A DNA stretch of 64,000 bases from Desmodus rotundus (taxonomy: Eukaryota; Chordata; Mammalia; Chiroptera; Phyllostomidae). Location of the stretch: positions 8,981,199 through 9,045,198 of the forward strand of contig NC_071389.1 of the NCBI RefSeq assembly GCF_022682495.2. The letters are read 5' to 3'. Under the pieces are notes generated by a model. It was not told the DNA's origin, searched no databases, and saw only the letters and a list, made by a program, of their open reading frames with translations. How positions within the stretch are numbered: the first letter of the stretch is position 1; each line of letters begins with the position of its first letter. Shown here one piece after another: positions 12,470 to 23,990 of this stretch. The translations under genes and the position numbers were made by a program.

Positions 12470-13440
12470 TTTAATAACCCTTTTATTGAAGTATAATTTA
12501 CATGGCATAAAATTCATCCTTTTACAGTGTATAATTCAGGTGTTTTTAGTATATTCACAGAGTTTTGCAACCATCACCACTAATCTCAGAACATTTTCGT
12601 CACTGCAGAATGAAACCCCACACCTATTAGCTCTCCTTTCTCCCTTCTCCCCAGCCTTTAGCAGCCAGTAATTTACTTCTTTTTCTGTGAATTCACCTGT
12701 TTTGAACCTTTCTTTCTTAGGGAATTACTCAATATGTGACTGACTTCTTTCACTTAACATAATGTTTTCATCCATGTTGTATAGTATGTATTAGAACTTC
12801 ATTTTTTTTTTTAATTGCTGAACAATTCCATTATACGGACATACCATGTTTTAAAATCCATTCATCAGTTGTTGGATATTTTGATTGTTTCCAGTTTTGG
12901 CTATTATGAATAATGCTACTATGAATATTTCTGTACCTGTTTTTATTTGGACATACGTTTTCACTTTTCTTGTGTAATAAATCCAGGAGTTGGAGTTGCT
13001 AGGTTATAAGGTAATTCTAGTTAAACATTTTGAGGAACTGCTTAACTGTTTTCCAAAGTGGCTGCACCACTTTACAATCTCACCAGCAATGTATTAGGGT
13101 TTAGATTTTTCTTTTCTCTTCATCATCACTTACTGTCTTTTTTATTTTAGCTATCCTAGTGGATGTGAAAATGGAATCTCATTGTGATTTTGGTTTGTAT
13201 TTCCCTAAGGACAAGTTGTTGAGCAAATTTTCATAGGCTTATTAGCTGTTTGTGTATCTTCTTTAGAGAAATATGTATTTATATACTTTGCTCATTTTAA
13301 AATTACATTTTGTCTTTTTCATTGTTGAGTTGTAAGAGTTCCTTATTACATAATTTGCAAATATTTCCTCCCTGTTTTCTTTGGGTTTATATAAATTTTT
13401 GATATTTGTCTTTGGATAGAATAAAACTATTAACTTTTAA
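12470..13440 (-). mobile_element. LINE-1 3' end (antisense)
   Basis: The full antisense series is visible: TTTTGCAACCATCACCACTA, CTATTATGAATAATGCTACT, CCAAAGTGGCTGCACCAC, CATTGTTGAGTTGTAAGAGT. Nearly 1 kb survives and no coding frame is intact. Confidence 0.85.
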
Positions 13441-13496
13441 TTTATCATTGTCATGCTAACAATTTAAATCTTAAATTTATCTTTGTCATTCTGGAC

Positions 13497-13761
13497 CAGC
13501 AATTTTCAACTGGTGTACCACAAGAATTTTGAAGACATGTAATATCTGACTATTTAGTCAGGGGCACTGACCTCTTTCCCCTTAGATTGTCAAATTAAAA
13601 AATGACAACAGCTAACACAACAATAGCCACCCACTGTGAATGAATCAAAATTATACCTATTTTTTTGGTCAGGTTGGCAAAAAATACTATTTTTTAGTCT
13701 GCTGCAGAATTTTAGTAATTAGTTTGTGTGTGCCATGAAATGAAAAATGTTGAAACTACTG
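13497..13761 (+). mobile_element. hAT-type MITE with 8-base duplication
   Basis: The 265-base element starts CAGCAATTTTCAAC and ends GTTGAAACTACTG, imperfect terminal inverted repeats. It is flanked by TTCTGGAC (13489-13496) and TTCTAGAC (13762-13769), an 8-base duplication with one change, as hAT elements make. A related copy lies in the opposite orientation in intron 6. Confidence 0.8.
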
Positions 13762-14256
13762 TTCTAGACAATTGTTAAAACTGAAGTTTACATTTGTTTT
13801 TAACATTTTGACAGTTGCATTGAGGCATATGACATAATACAAATATCACCATCTTATTTGGTTATGTCCAAATTGTGGGGAGTTTTGCAATGTAAGTGTT
13901 TGATTCTGCCTTTTAGCAAACTTGAAGTATTTCTAGTAACTGGTATAAAAAACAAAATTAACATTGATTTATACATAGTAATTTTTTAATAAAACATTTT
14001 TGTACAAAAAGTTGATATAAGTGTTGATGTTACTGCATTATTCCAGATAGTTTGGTGGTTGTAATGGATATGTTTATGACCCAACTATCTGAGTTCCAAA
14101 GCGGAATGATTTTCAATCTTCTTGTAATATAAAAAACAAACACAAACAGTTATTTTCTCTGCTATTATAGGCATCCTGACCAAGCTTTAATATTGATCAA
14201 GAGATCAATATTATCCCTTAAGGCCTGTTCGTTTGCTCTTCACTTTCTTTCCTTTA

Positions 14257-14484
14257 AAAAAAAAGTCTTCTAAATTCTCACCTGAGGATATGTTCATTGA
14301 TTTTAGAGAGAGGGGGAGAGGGGATAGAGTGAAACACCGATCATTTTTCTCCCAGTTGCCTCCAGTACATGCGGCTACTGGGGATCAAACCTGCCACCTA
14401 AGTATGTCCCCTGATCGGGAATCGAACTCACAACCTTTTGGTGTACAGGACGACACTCCAACCAACTTAGCAACCCCTCCAGGG
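14257..14484 (-). mobile_element. Older tRNA SINE with target site duplication
   Basis: Antisense copy of the GACACTCCAACCAAC subfamily with CTCACCTGAGGATATGTTCA near its tail. TTCACTTTCT occurs on both sides (from 14239 and from 14486). Confidence 0.82.
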
Positions 14485-14540
14485 CTTCACTTTCTGTCTG
14501 TCCATACTTATTGTATATTTGCTTTTTATTTATTTACTTT

Positions 14541-14730
14541 AAGATATTGTTTGTTTATTTTTAGAGACAGAGGAAGGGAGGAAGAGACATATCAATGTGT
14601 GGTTGCCTCTCCCGTGCCCCATACTGGGGACCTGGCCTGCAACCCAGGCATGTGCCCTGACTGAGATTTGAACCATGAACCCTTTGGTTCGCAGGCCAGC
14701 ACTCAGTCCACTGAGCCACACCAGCCAGGG
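14541..14730 (-). mobile_element. VES SINE
   Basis: Antisense copy ending in GCCACACCAGCCAGGG. Its middle reads CCTGACTGAGATTTGAACCA. Confidence 0.9.
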
Positions 14731-15395
14731 TTGATCAATTTGCTTTTTAATAAGGAACGGCTTGGCTGTGGTAGGATAAAAGGGTAGAAATGTGGGCAAT
14801 ACTCAAAGCCATGGGTAGTTTGATTAAATAGGTGGTTTTTGGAAAGTGGGTGTCTAGTTTAATTGCATGCCTCTTGTAAGAGGCTATTTACAATCCTATA
14901 ACGTCTGGAATAGTAGGACAATGTTGATATTTAGAAGAGATATCTTCACCTGGAAATAGAGCAGTAATCATAAAAGACTCAGATGTGATCTTTTAACTCT
15001 GGGAGTTAATGGGGGCAAAGCGGGAGTAGCTGCAGAATTTGAATGTATTATCTCATCAGTGTAGTGGACCTAATATATTTCAGGAATGACTAGAAGATTC
15101 TTTATTAGAAGGGTATGTATGGCAACTAAGTATGTGGCTATTATTTGCTATTGCTTATTAGTAGGGTCAGTTGCAGAAGCTAGGATTAAAATTAATGATC
15201 GCATTCTTACTTACAACCCACCCAGTAATGGTTGAACACGGTGCCTTATGAAAAGAAAGGGTATCGAGAGCATTCATTGGGTTTTAGCATACTTAATGAT
15301 CTTTAGCTTTATGTAATTAGTGTTGCTTTGGAAATTATGGAGTGATTTTCCTGGGTTGATGAAAACAGTGTAGAATTGGAGGAATCTTCTTTTTA

Positions 15396-15580
15396 CCTGT
15401 CAGGTGGCTCAGTTGGTTGGAGCATCACATGCCAAGGTTGCGGGTTCAGTCTCCAGTTGGGGCACATACAGGAAGCAACCAATGAATGCATCAATAAGTG
15501 GAACAACAAATCCCTCCCTCCTTCCCTCTCCCCCCACCCTTCCTCTATTTATGTCTCAAAAAAAAAAAAATCAAGAAAAA
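15396..15580 (+). mobile_element. Diverged tRNA SINE
   Basis: The sense copy reads CAGGTGGCTCAGTTGGTTGG, then GGTTGCGGGTTCAGTCTCC and a CCCTCCTTCCCTC body. The typical GCCCTGGC head is missing. Confidence 0.75.
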
Positions 15581-15602
15581 AAATTTTTAAAAATTGTAAA
15601 AA

Positions 15603-15812
15603 GCCCTGGCTGGTATAGCTTGGTGGATTGAGCACAGGCCTATGAACCTAAAGGTAGTCAGTTTGATTCCTGGTTAGGACACATGCCTGGGTTTTGGGGC
15701 CAGGTCCCCAGCTGGGGGCATTCGAAAGGCAATCTCTCACACATCGATGTTTCTCTTTCTCTCTTTTACCCTCCCTTCCCCTTTCTCTAAAAATAAATAA
15801 AATTTTTAAAGA
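15603..15812 (+). mobile_element. VES SINE
   Basis: Sense copy with head GCCCTGGCTGGTATAGCTTG and tail AAAAATAAATAAAATTTTTA. It follows the previous SINE by about 20 bases. Confidence 0.9.
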
Positions 15813-16344
15813 AGTTGTAAATAAATTCCATGAGACTAGGGATCATTGCTTTGGTCCTTGATATTCATCAAGTGTCTAGAACAGTGCCTGTTAAAAACCA
15901 TATAACTAACTTATAGTTTAGTCAGGATCAGAACCTTAGTCTCTTTTCTCATACTCTCATGCTTTTTTCCTCCACTATATCACACTGTTCTCGAATATAA
16001 AATCAAAAGCCATTAACAAACTGAAGTTATATTCTTTAAGGAGTTACTATTTGATGGTCAGTGCTTATTACATAAATTGTCAAATGTTGGAAGGAGATGA
16101 GACATTTCAGCAAACCTTACTATATTATTTTATGTAATTTCTAAGTTCTCTCTTTAAAATGTAGAAGAATACTGTACAGTGTATTTTGATCAATTTAATA
16201 TTTTTGATGGTGAAGATTTTTGGCCCAACAGAAAACAATTTAGTATTTTCAATTGTGTTTTTGAAGGTAGACCTATTAGATTGTTATATACTGAAGCTTG
16301 TGGCAATCAAGCACAATTTCTTAGCTTTATGTTACTTTTTTGAA

Positions 16345-16576
16345 AATTTTATTTTTTATTTTTAGAGATTTTATTTTATTTATCAGAGGGGAAGGGAGAG
16401 AGGAAGGCAGAGAAATATCAACATGTGAGAGAGAAACATCTCTATCCATGCTTCTCACACTCCCCCATCTGGGGACCTGGCCTGCAACCCAGATGTGTGC
16501 CCTGGCTGGAAATCGAACTGACAACATTTTGGTTCGCAGGCATGCGCTCTATCCGCTGAGCCACAACAGCCAGGGC
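16345..16576 (-). mobile_element. VES SINE
   Basis: Antisense copy ending GCCACAACAGCCAGGGC, with an internal GAGAGAAACATCTCTATCC segment. Confidence 0.9.
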
Positions 16577-16649
16577 AGGGTTCTTTTTTTTTTTCAATAA
16601 AAGAAAAATCTACATAACCTTGGATTTAGTGATAAGCCTTGTATGTGTG

Positions 16650-17590
16650 TATGTGGTAAAATGTATATAGTGTAAAATTTATTTTAACCATTTTAAGTGT
16701 ATAACTCACTGGCATTAAGTGCATTCACAATGTTTCTATAACCATCACTACTGTCTATTCCTAGAATGTTTTTCCTCTCGTGCATAAACCCTTTACCCAT
16801 TATGCAGTAACTCCTCATTTCTTCCTACCCTGAGCCCCTGGTAATCTATATTCTACTTACTGTCCTGTGAATTTGCCTGTTCTAGATAACTTTTATAAGT
16901 GAAATCATAAACTGTCCTTTTGTGTCCTGCTTTTTAAAATTTATTTAGTATGACGTTTTCAAGGTTTATCCATGTTGCAGCATGTATCAAAACTTAATTT
17001 CTTTTTAAGTCTTAATATAATATTCCATTGTAATATGTATACACCACATTTTGTTTATCTGTTCCTCTGTTGATGGACACTTGGCATCTACATCTTTTGG
17101 CAATTGTGAATAATGCTGCAGTGAACATGGTGTTACACATATGTGTTTGAGCCCCAGTTTTCATTTCTTTTGGGTATATGCCTACAATTAGAATTGTTGA
17201 GTCACATGTTAATTCTGTGCTTAACTTTTTGAACAAATGCCAAACTTTTCCACAGCAGCTGTACCATTTTACAGTTTTACCAGCTATATACAAGGTTTCA
17301 AATTTCTCCACGTCCTTGCCAACACTTGTTCTTTTCTTTGTTTTCTTTTTTCTTTAAATACTAGTCATCCTAGTAGGTGTGAAGTGTTATGTCATCTTGT
17401 TTTTGATTTGCATTTTCCTAATAGCTAATGATTTTGAGCATCTTCCCTGTGCTTTTTCTGCCATCTGTATGTATGTCTTTGGTAAAGTGTTCTGCCTGTT
17501 TAAAAAAAAATATGTTGAGTTGTAAGATTTCTTCTATTCTAGATACAAGTCCTGTTTCATATAACCTGGAAGGTATTTTTTAATGTTTGT
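16650..17590 (-). mobile_element. LINE-1 3' end (antisense)
   Basis: TATAACCATCACTACTGTCT, GTTTATCCATGTTGCAGCAT, GTGAATAATGCTGCAGTGAA and CACGTCCTTGCCAACACTTG are ordered as in antisense LINE-1. Short open frames here are relics of this element. Confidence 0.85.
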
Positions 17591-18102
17591 ATGGAAAGAA
17601 CTATTTCAGTTTCTGTCATTTTCCCCCTGGAGTTAAAAAGATCCTTTCATCAATTCATTTACACCAAATAATTTTGTTCTAGTTCAGTTGCCTTTTGAAA
17701 CTGGATTTTATGATTGTGTTTCCTCTGTGAGAGATAATAACTTAAACTATACTAGTAGATATAAAAAGAAAATTTCTGCTTTCTGATAATGTTGACAGCT
17801 TCTTCAGGGGAAGTGTGAAATTATGACCTTCAATTGTCAGGGAATGAGTGCTGTATTTAAAAAGTGCTATGCCTGTCTTTCTAAAAGGCCAAATTGCAAG
17901 TACATTAACTCCTACTGAAATTTGTGGAATTTTCATGAATTCTTTTATTCCAACTTAGTTACATATATGCTTCAAAACAAAAAAGTGCCCTAAAATTTTT
18001 CTTAACATACATATTGAACAGTTTTTTCGAATAAAAGTGAGAACACATGGTTTATCAAAAGATTTTCTTAGACTTATTAATTTAACATGAAAAACAGTTT
18101 TA

Positions 18103-18312
18103 GCCCTGGCTGGTGTGGCGCAATGGATTGAGTGCCGGCTTACAAACCAAAGGGTCGCTGGTTCGATTCCCAGTCAGGGCACATGCCTGGGTTGTGGGCC
18201 AGGTCCCCAGTGGGGGTTACTCGAGAGGCTACCACACATTGACATTTCTCTCCCTCTCTTTCTCCCTCCCTTCCCCTCTCTAAAAATAAATAAATAAAAT
18301 CTTTTAAAAAAA
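18103..18312 (+). mobile_element. VES SINE
   Basis: A near-consensus sense copy with GGTTCGATTCC B box, one of the youngest-looking in the window. ACAGTTTTA before it and ACAATTTTA after the A tail suggest a target duplication. Confidence 0.93.
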
Positions 18313-18401
18313 GAAAGAAGAACAATTTTAATTATACTGAAATTACAAATTTTAGCAGTTCTTTTACCTCTTGGAAAAGAAAATTAAATCGTAAAAAATC
18401 A

Positions 18402-18599
18402 GCCCTGCCTGTGTGGCTCAGTGGATTGAGCACTGGTTTGCAAACCAAAGGGTTGCTGGTTCTATTCCAGGGGAAGGGCTCATGCCTGGGTTGAGGGCCA
18501 GGTCCCCAGGTGGGGGCTACCAATTGAAGTTTCTCTTTCTTTCTTCCTCCTTTCCCCTCTCTCTCAAAATAAATAAATAAAATCTTTAAAAAAAGAAAA
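18402..18599 (+). mobile_element. VES SINE
   Basis: Sense copy, head GCCCTGCCTGTGTGGCTCAG, tail AAAATAAATAAATAAAATC. It is the closest SINE to exon 2, 158 bases upstream. Confidence 0.9.
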
Positions 18600-18757
18600 A
18601 TGTGAGTGTAAAAGCCAAATGTCAATTTGTAACCCTTCCCCATTATGTATAGGGATACATACATAATGTAAATTATCTAAAAGTAAGAAACAAAGTTTGA
18701 AAATACTTTTGGGAAATTATTGAGGTGCAACAATAATGTTGACTTTATTTTTTCCAG

Positions 18758-19078
18758 ATATGGCCGCGTGGAAAGTGTCAAAATTCTCCCTAAAAGGGGA
18801 TCTGAAGGAGGAGTGGCTGCCTTTGTGGATTTTGTGGACATCAAAAGTGCACAGAAAGCTCACAACTCAGTTAACAAAATGGGAGATAGAGACCTACGCA
18901 CGGATTATAATGAACCAGGCACCATTCCAAGTGCTGCTCGGGGATTGGATGATACAGTTTCCATAACATCTCGTAGTAGAGAGGTTTCTGGGTTCAGAGG
19001 AGGTGGTGGAGGGCCTGCTTACGGCCCCCCACCATCACTTCATGCACGAGAAGGACGTTATGAGCGGAGACTTGATGG
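18758..19078 (+). CDS. SPEN: SPEN coding exon 2: most of RRM1 and start of linker
   Basis: This exon continues the first RNA recognition motif of SPEN, a nuclear corepressor that binds structured RNAs and recruits HDAC/NCoR complexes. Its first base completes an Arg codon split with exon 1, and the frame then reads YGRVESVKILPKRG, equivalent to human residue 29 onward. GGVAAFVDF is the RNP1 strand of RRM1. After the RRM (to about residue 81) comes a Gly-rich linker (FRGGGGGPAYGPP) and a charged stretch ending in ERRLDG. The acceptor is TTTTTTCCAG and the donor is GGTAAGTT, leaving phase 2 (GG of a Gly codon). The RNP2 strand lies in exon 1, outside the window. The in-frame ATG at 18720 is intronic and is not a start. 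Confidence 0.97.
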
Positions 19079-22000
19079 GTAAGTTCCAAGGTTTCTGTAG
19101 GCAGGTATTTTGTATTTGATATGGTGAGAAACAGAAACTCATATATAGGGGCCCCAGATGGATTTAAAGTTTTGGGCATTCTCAATGTTTCCTATTTTGG
19201 GTTGGAAACGGAAGTGATTTCTATCCCAGTGGCTGGTATCTTATGGAATCATAGAGGATACTTCCTGCAGCTGGTTGGATATCTACTCCTGAGATAAAAA
19301 GTGGTGGAAGATTTTGTATGGCAGCATCATTTTTGGAGTTACCTGTCTTCTAGAATTAATTATTTCTTCTCTTGGATGATGTTAAGGCCTTCCTTGGATA
19401 TATCCCTTTTACCCGATGGAGCTATTTGGCTACAGATTTTGTGGTTATACTATATGGAATATTTCTGGAATATTAGAGCCTACAGATTCTTTTAGAAGTT
19501 AATATCTGCTTCTCAATTTTCATTATATAAAGTGTACAAATGAATTGGATTGTCACCATAAAACCTAGCAGATCATAATTCAACCCCTTGGATTCTACAA
19601 ACAATACTTTAACCTGGAAATGTATACTTGGAGGAAGAAGAATGAAGGCAGTGTTTGATTTTCCCATTTTGGATCTACACCGTTTCCATGTTGGAATTAC
19701 ACTTCCTGATGGAATGGGGAAAATTTGAGGTGATGAACGTTCCTAAATCTGGAATATAGCCATTCTTTTCTAATTTCTGGAATGTATGGGATGTCATGCA
19801 GTCAAGAGTCCATTAGCCCAGGAGAAGAGGATTACTATCTCCTTTCTTAAGCAAGTTGCTGCCCAATTAAAGGTACTTTAGCTTTGAACTCATGGTGACG
19901 ATCAGTTGTGGATACAGCAATCAAAATGGACTGTTCTGGATGGCTACAAAGGTGAACTGTTGGCGAGCAACTGTGCCTTCCTCATTTGGTGGAATCAGAG
20001 GATATTTCCTCTTCTGTCAGCTGCCTGATTCATACTTAGGGCTGGAAGTTTTTATGAATGTGGATCAATTTATAATTGTCTACTATCTCAAGAAAGAAGT
20101 CTGGGGGTTTGAGAGTTACAGTTTGTCTGGGACTACTTGCTTCCAGTGGAATTATTTTATCTGATCACTAAGATTTTTTTTTTCCCTGTGGTTCATCTAA
20201 ATATCATTTGACACCCTTGCCCATTAAGAAGGTGGATTACCCCCATAAGAGGGGCCAAAATTGGGGAAGTTATGTTCACAATTCTCTCCCTAGATTTAAT
20301 TGGGATTATAGGTCGTGTTTCCACACTTGGAAAAGGTTGGTATGTCCTGACCTGTGTATATTAGCCCCTCTCCTAACCCACGTCAAACTCTCTTTTTTCC
20401 CCACTAACTTTAGAAGTATTTAGTACTAATAGATGAATCAAAGAATAGCTATTAGATTTCAGCTCTGCTAGCTCTTGTGCCTGCCTTCTGTATCTTCTTA
20501 ATGGATAAGAACTTTGCATATTTTTAAAATACCAGTTGTAGTAGTAATTCTCCTAGAACTATTATTGCCTATTGCTTGTTATATCATTAATAAGTTTTCA
20601 GTGATTAATATTTGATAGGGTGCTAATAGAATTATGAAATTTTCTCTTAAGTTTCAAGGAAACCCTCGTTTGTTAGACATTGAAATATCTATTCAAATTC
20701 CATAAATGTAGTGAATAAAAAAGGAGGAAGTAATTTAATATATTTAAGTAGGAAAGATTATTATTGAAATTTTTTGTCATGCTAGTTGCTTTTTATAATC
20801 GCTGTAAAAAACAAAAACAGTATAAGAAGGTATGTTTGCTACTAAGTGAAATGGGGGTGAAAATGAAGATTAGTGGAGAGATTTGGAATCTAGGCATGTA
20901 CTGGGGACATGGTATTGTAAGATTTTTGCCAGATATTCTTTATTAGAGAGATTCTAATTCTTCTATATCTTTCATAATTCCTTAATCTCTTTTGATAGAA
21001 GAGTTCCAAAGATAATGTTGAGAAGAAACTTAACCTTAAGTTGAAATTCAAGTGATGATCTTTTAGGGACTCAGGAAATGAGTTCTGGTTTCCTACAAAA
21101 GTAGAGAAATTGAGATTCTTTGTAGGATTTGACTTAGTTTTAAGTACTAACACTTTAATTGCATGTGTGTAATTGTACATGCAACAGTTTTTTTACTCTT
21201 ATGTTGACAGATACGTCCTATGGAAAAAAATTAAAGTTAAACCATTGCTAATAGCAACTTTAGAGAATCTTACAGTTCTCAAAGTTGTATAATTTCATCA
21301 TAGGCAACTTGAGTATAGCTAAATGCTAAGTCAACCTATTTCCTGTAACCATTAAGTACATAGAGTAATAAACTGAATCATGGAATAGGCATTTTAAAAA
21401 TTACGTGTAATTTGATAGCACAAGGAGATAAAATAACCTTTATTCTTTAATTAGTTAAATTTACCATAAAATAGCATGTGGCGACCCAATATTTTGATAT
21501 CCTAAGTGGGTTTGTTTCTTTGTTTGTTTTTTAAGATTCCATTTTTATTATTAAATGTGATTGTTTGGGCACAGCAATTTACACAATCTAGTAATTTTTA
21601 TAATTACCCAAAGAAGTCGAAAGTTAATGAGAAAAAGTTACATTTAAAGTTTTTTTCTAGACTTCTTTGAAAAATGCCCTCCTATAGGTGGGACATACTC
21701 ATTACAGGGTTTTCATGACTATGTTAAAATGTATCATGGCAATTTTGCCTAAAATAAATTTGCAAAGTAAATAAAAGCCTTGTATATATTTTAATGAGAG
21801 GAAAGTATAGAGAACTTTCATATTGAAATGATAGTCTCTTCTTGTTCCATGAAATTTAAAAATGAAGAGATGGCATATGCACATTTCTGTACACAAAGTC
21901 CCTAATAAAAAGTGACTTGCAGAACACTAGTCATGAAAGCCCAATATACAATTAAAACATTGATTGCCTGGCTGTGAAAGTAAGTTTTGGAGTCAAGTAA

Positions 22001-22169
22001 AATGTTAAAGTTGTTAGCGTTTGCTTATTAAGTAGGTTAATGCTGTTTAGAAGATGATCAGTTAGTTGCAGAGACAGACAATGCTGAAGTGAATGTTTGC
22101 ATGACTTGCTTTTAGTTTTGCCTGCCCTTTTCTGATTGATTAAATATTTTTCCCCCTCCTAAAATGCAG
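19079..22169 (+). other. SPEN: SPEN intron 2
   Basis: This 3,091-base intron has a strong GTAAGT donor and a CAG acceptor after a C/T-rich run near 22150. No SINE or recognisable LINE lies in it, unlike introns 1 and 3. Its first kilobase (19151-20160) is unusually dense in TGGA words and is listed separately. I see nothing identifiable in 20300-22169, which is AT-rich with no recognised repeat and no convincing exon. Confidence 0.93.
19151..20160 (+). other. TGGA-rich degenerate repeat block in intron 2
   Basis: By eye I count about 27 TGGA words on the + strand in this kilobase, where base composition would predict roughly 4. Many belong to longer recurring patterns: TTGGATATCTACTCC, TTGGATATATCCC, TTGGATCTACACC, CTGGAATATTAG and CTGGAATATAGCC. 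Two longer similar segments, near 19242 and 19989, share ATCA(TA)GAGGATAYTTCCT followed by CAGCTG. No known repeat family is recognised. It may be an old degenerate tandem array, a conserved intronic RNA element, or chance composition. The word density is directly visible, but any function is unknown. Confidence 0.5.
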
Positions 22170-22646
22170 GGCTTCAGATAACAGGGAGCGTGCTTATGAA
22201 CATAGTGCCTATGGACACCATGAACGGGGGACGGGAGGATTTGATCGGACAAGACATTACGATCAGGATTACTATAGAGATCCTCGCGAGCGGACTTTAC
22301 AACATGGGCTCTATTATTCTTCTCGGAGTCGAAGTCCAAACCGTTTTGATGCTCATGACCCCCGATACGAACCTAGGGCTCGGGAGCAGTTTTCACTGCC
22401 CAGTGTGGTACACAGGGATATCTACAGGGATGATATAACCCGGGAGGTACGAGGCAGAAGGCCAGAGCGGAATTACCAGCACAGCAGGAGTCGGTCACCA
22501 CATTCATCCCAATCTAGAAATCAGTCTCCTCAGAGACTGGCTAGCCAAGCATCTAGACCCACCAGGTCCCCTAGCGGGAGCGGCTCTAGGAGTAGATCCT
22601 CCAGTAGCGATTCAATCAGCAGCAGCAGTAGTACCAGCAGTGACAG
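22170..22646 (+). CDS. SPEN: SPEN coding exon 3: Arg/Ser-rich linker between RRM1 and RRM2
   Basis: The exon completes the split Gly codon, then reads ASDNRERAYEHSAYGHHERG and runs to about residue 293. The middle is rich in Tyr, Arg and Asp (YDQDYYRDPRERTLQHG). The end is an SR-like tract with repeated SRSRSP units followed by a poly-Ser run, a low-complexity region expected to be disordered and phosphorylated. It links RRM1 to the RRM2-4 cluster. The acceptor AAAATGCAG is preceded by TTTTTCCCCCTCCT; the donor is CAGGTAGGT. The exon ends in phase 2 (AG of a Ser codon completed in exon 4). There is no frameshift or stop. The protein matches recalled human SPEN nearly residue for residue. Confidence 0.97.
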
Positions 22647-23186
22647 GTAGGTTAACAGCCTTTTGTTATAACAGACAAGCTGTTGAATAAATTGTCACAA
22701 ATTCTTGATGATCAGTGCTAATGATTTTTAGCATAGTAATATTTTTAAAAGAGAGTAATCTTGGATCATGTATATAATGAGTAAAGAAACTGATTAGTGT
22801 GTGGTGATTGAATTAACCATTTTCTGAAGTACCCAAGGCTAAGTGATGTTTTGCAAATACTGTTTTATCCTCCAGATGCCCAATATTAAAATTGTCAAAA
22901 AGGAAGAAAAGTGGTGACTTTAGCTGTGTGAAGCAGATTTTGTGCCACTGAAAATGTGGTATTTCTTTTAAGTTGTTAATTTTCTAGGTGTATAATACTA
23001 ACTTCTGTTAATTCTGGTTTAAAATTTGCAATATCTGTTTTGTTAAATGTATTGGCGAAGTAATATTGTTGACACATTTATTATCAATGATTAAATCAAC
23101 TTAAGAATATATTTTAACTAATTTTAACATCAGGGCTGTAGCCAATTTATAAACTCAAGTAGAAAAGCTTTCTTTCTTTCTTTTAA

Positions 23187-23394
23187 ATATATTGTTTATT
23201 TATTTTTAGACAGAGTGGGAAGGGAGGGAGAAAGAAAGAGAGAGAGAGAGAAACATCAGCATGTGGCTGCCCCTATGCACCCCCCACTGGGGACCTGGCC
23301 CACAACCCAGGCATGTGCCCTGACTGGGAATCGAACCGGCGACCCCCTGGTTTACAGGCCAGCACTCAATCCACTGAGCCACACCAGCCAGGGC
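23187..23394 (-). mobile_element. VES SINE with target site duplication
   Basis: Antisense full-length copy. AGAAAAGCTTTCTTT at 23161-23175 recurs as AGAAAAAAAGCTTTCTTT at 23395-23412, a target duplication in which the A run has grown. Confidence 0.93.
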
Positions 23395-23559
23395 AGAAAA
23401 AAAGCTTTCTTTAAATTCAGGTTGTTACTTGGTTGTTAACTAAGGCTGAGTAAGCTGATTTCATTATTTGGGAATTTTTTTACAAAGGCATTTTATTTTA
23501 AAGATGGAAAATAATACAGGTAATCTTAACGGGAAATTGTTTAGAGGTTAGGTATACTG

Positions 23560-23722
23560 GATTTGAAATTACAGATCTGGGTAGATGGTATAGTATACTA
23601 CTGTTATAATCTTGGACAAGTTATTTAAGCCGCCTAGGCCTCAGCTTTCTCATCTTTTATAAGAACTGTGCTTTAAAAAGTTATTGTGAAGATCAAAATG
23701 AAAAAAATGTGTGTAAAGTGCT
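23560..23722 (+). mobile_element. MIR
   Basis: ATCTTGGACAAGTTATTTAA, GCCTCAGCTTTCTCATCTTT and GTAAAGTGCTTAGC follow the core and 3' order of the ancient MIR SINE. Confidence 0.75.
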
Positions 23723-23884
23723 TAGCTTTAATTTAAGAAAAGTAAATGATCATGTAATTGATGAAGGACTCCTTTTAGGCCTCCTAAATGTTCTAATTCA
23801 AAATAATAAATGAAAACATTTTATTCATATGTATATCTAGGTATAATTCAAACATTTTAGAAGATGTAACATATAATGAAGCAA

Positions 23885-23990
23885 GCACTTAGTTTAGGAA
23901 ATCAGGAATTAAGGTTCTGGCTCTAGCTTTGTAACTCAGTGACATAGATGAGAAATCCTTAACTTCTCTTGATTTCATTTTGTATATTGT
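23885..23990 (+). mobile_element. MIR fragment
   Basis: TTCTGGCTCTAGCTTTGTAA, CTTAACTTCTCTTGATTTCA resembles the MIR core in sense orientation but is diverged. Confidence 0.5.

Larger units (their letters stand above)
1..18757 (+). other. SPEN: SPEN intron 1 (3' part)
   Basis: This non-coding stretch precedes the first coding exon in the window and ends in a polypyrimidine tract and CAG at 18755-18757. The intron begins upstream of the window. It holds 18 VES-type SINEs, several antisense LINE-1 3' ends, one sense LINE-1 3' end and one hAT-type MITE, listed separately. In 1-2557 I see only a G run (1164-1175), a GTT microsatellite (1812-1834) and a YY1-like site (206-216). I assign nothing to 3007-3562, 3763-4181, 4739-5126, 5325-5780, 7331-8109, 9961-10486, 10697-11024, 11921-12469, 13770-14237, 14731-15395, 15813-16344 and 17591-18102. 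Open frames here are short and lack protein-like composition. Confidence 0.93.

Noticed and set aside
18103..18200. tRNA-like head with A and B boxes
   Set aside because: It is followed by a CT-rich body and A tail and occurs dozens of times in the window, so it is SINE sequence and not a tRNA gene. The same applies to every other GCCCTGGCTGG copy.
18720..19082. A 120-codon open frame starting with ATG upstream of exon 2
   Set aside because: The first 38 bases are intronic pyrimidine-tract sequence; the true frame enters at the acceptor at 18758 and the SPEN start codon is in exon 1, outside the window.
19240..19300. GGATAC-containing motif reminiscent of the Xist A repeat, which SPEN binds
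   Set aside because: Only a six-base word is shared, with none of the GC-rich stem of the A repeat, so the resemblance is too slight to claim.
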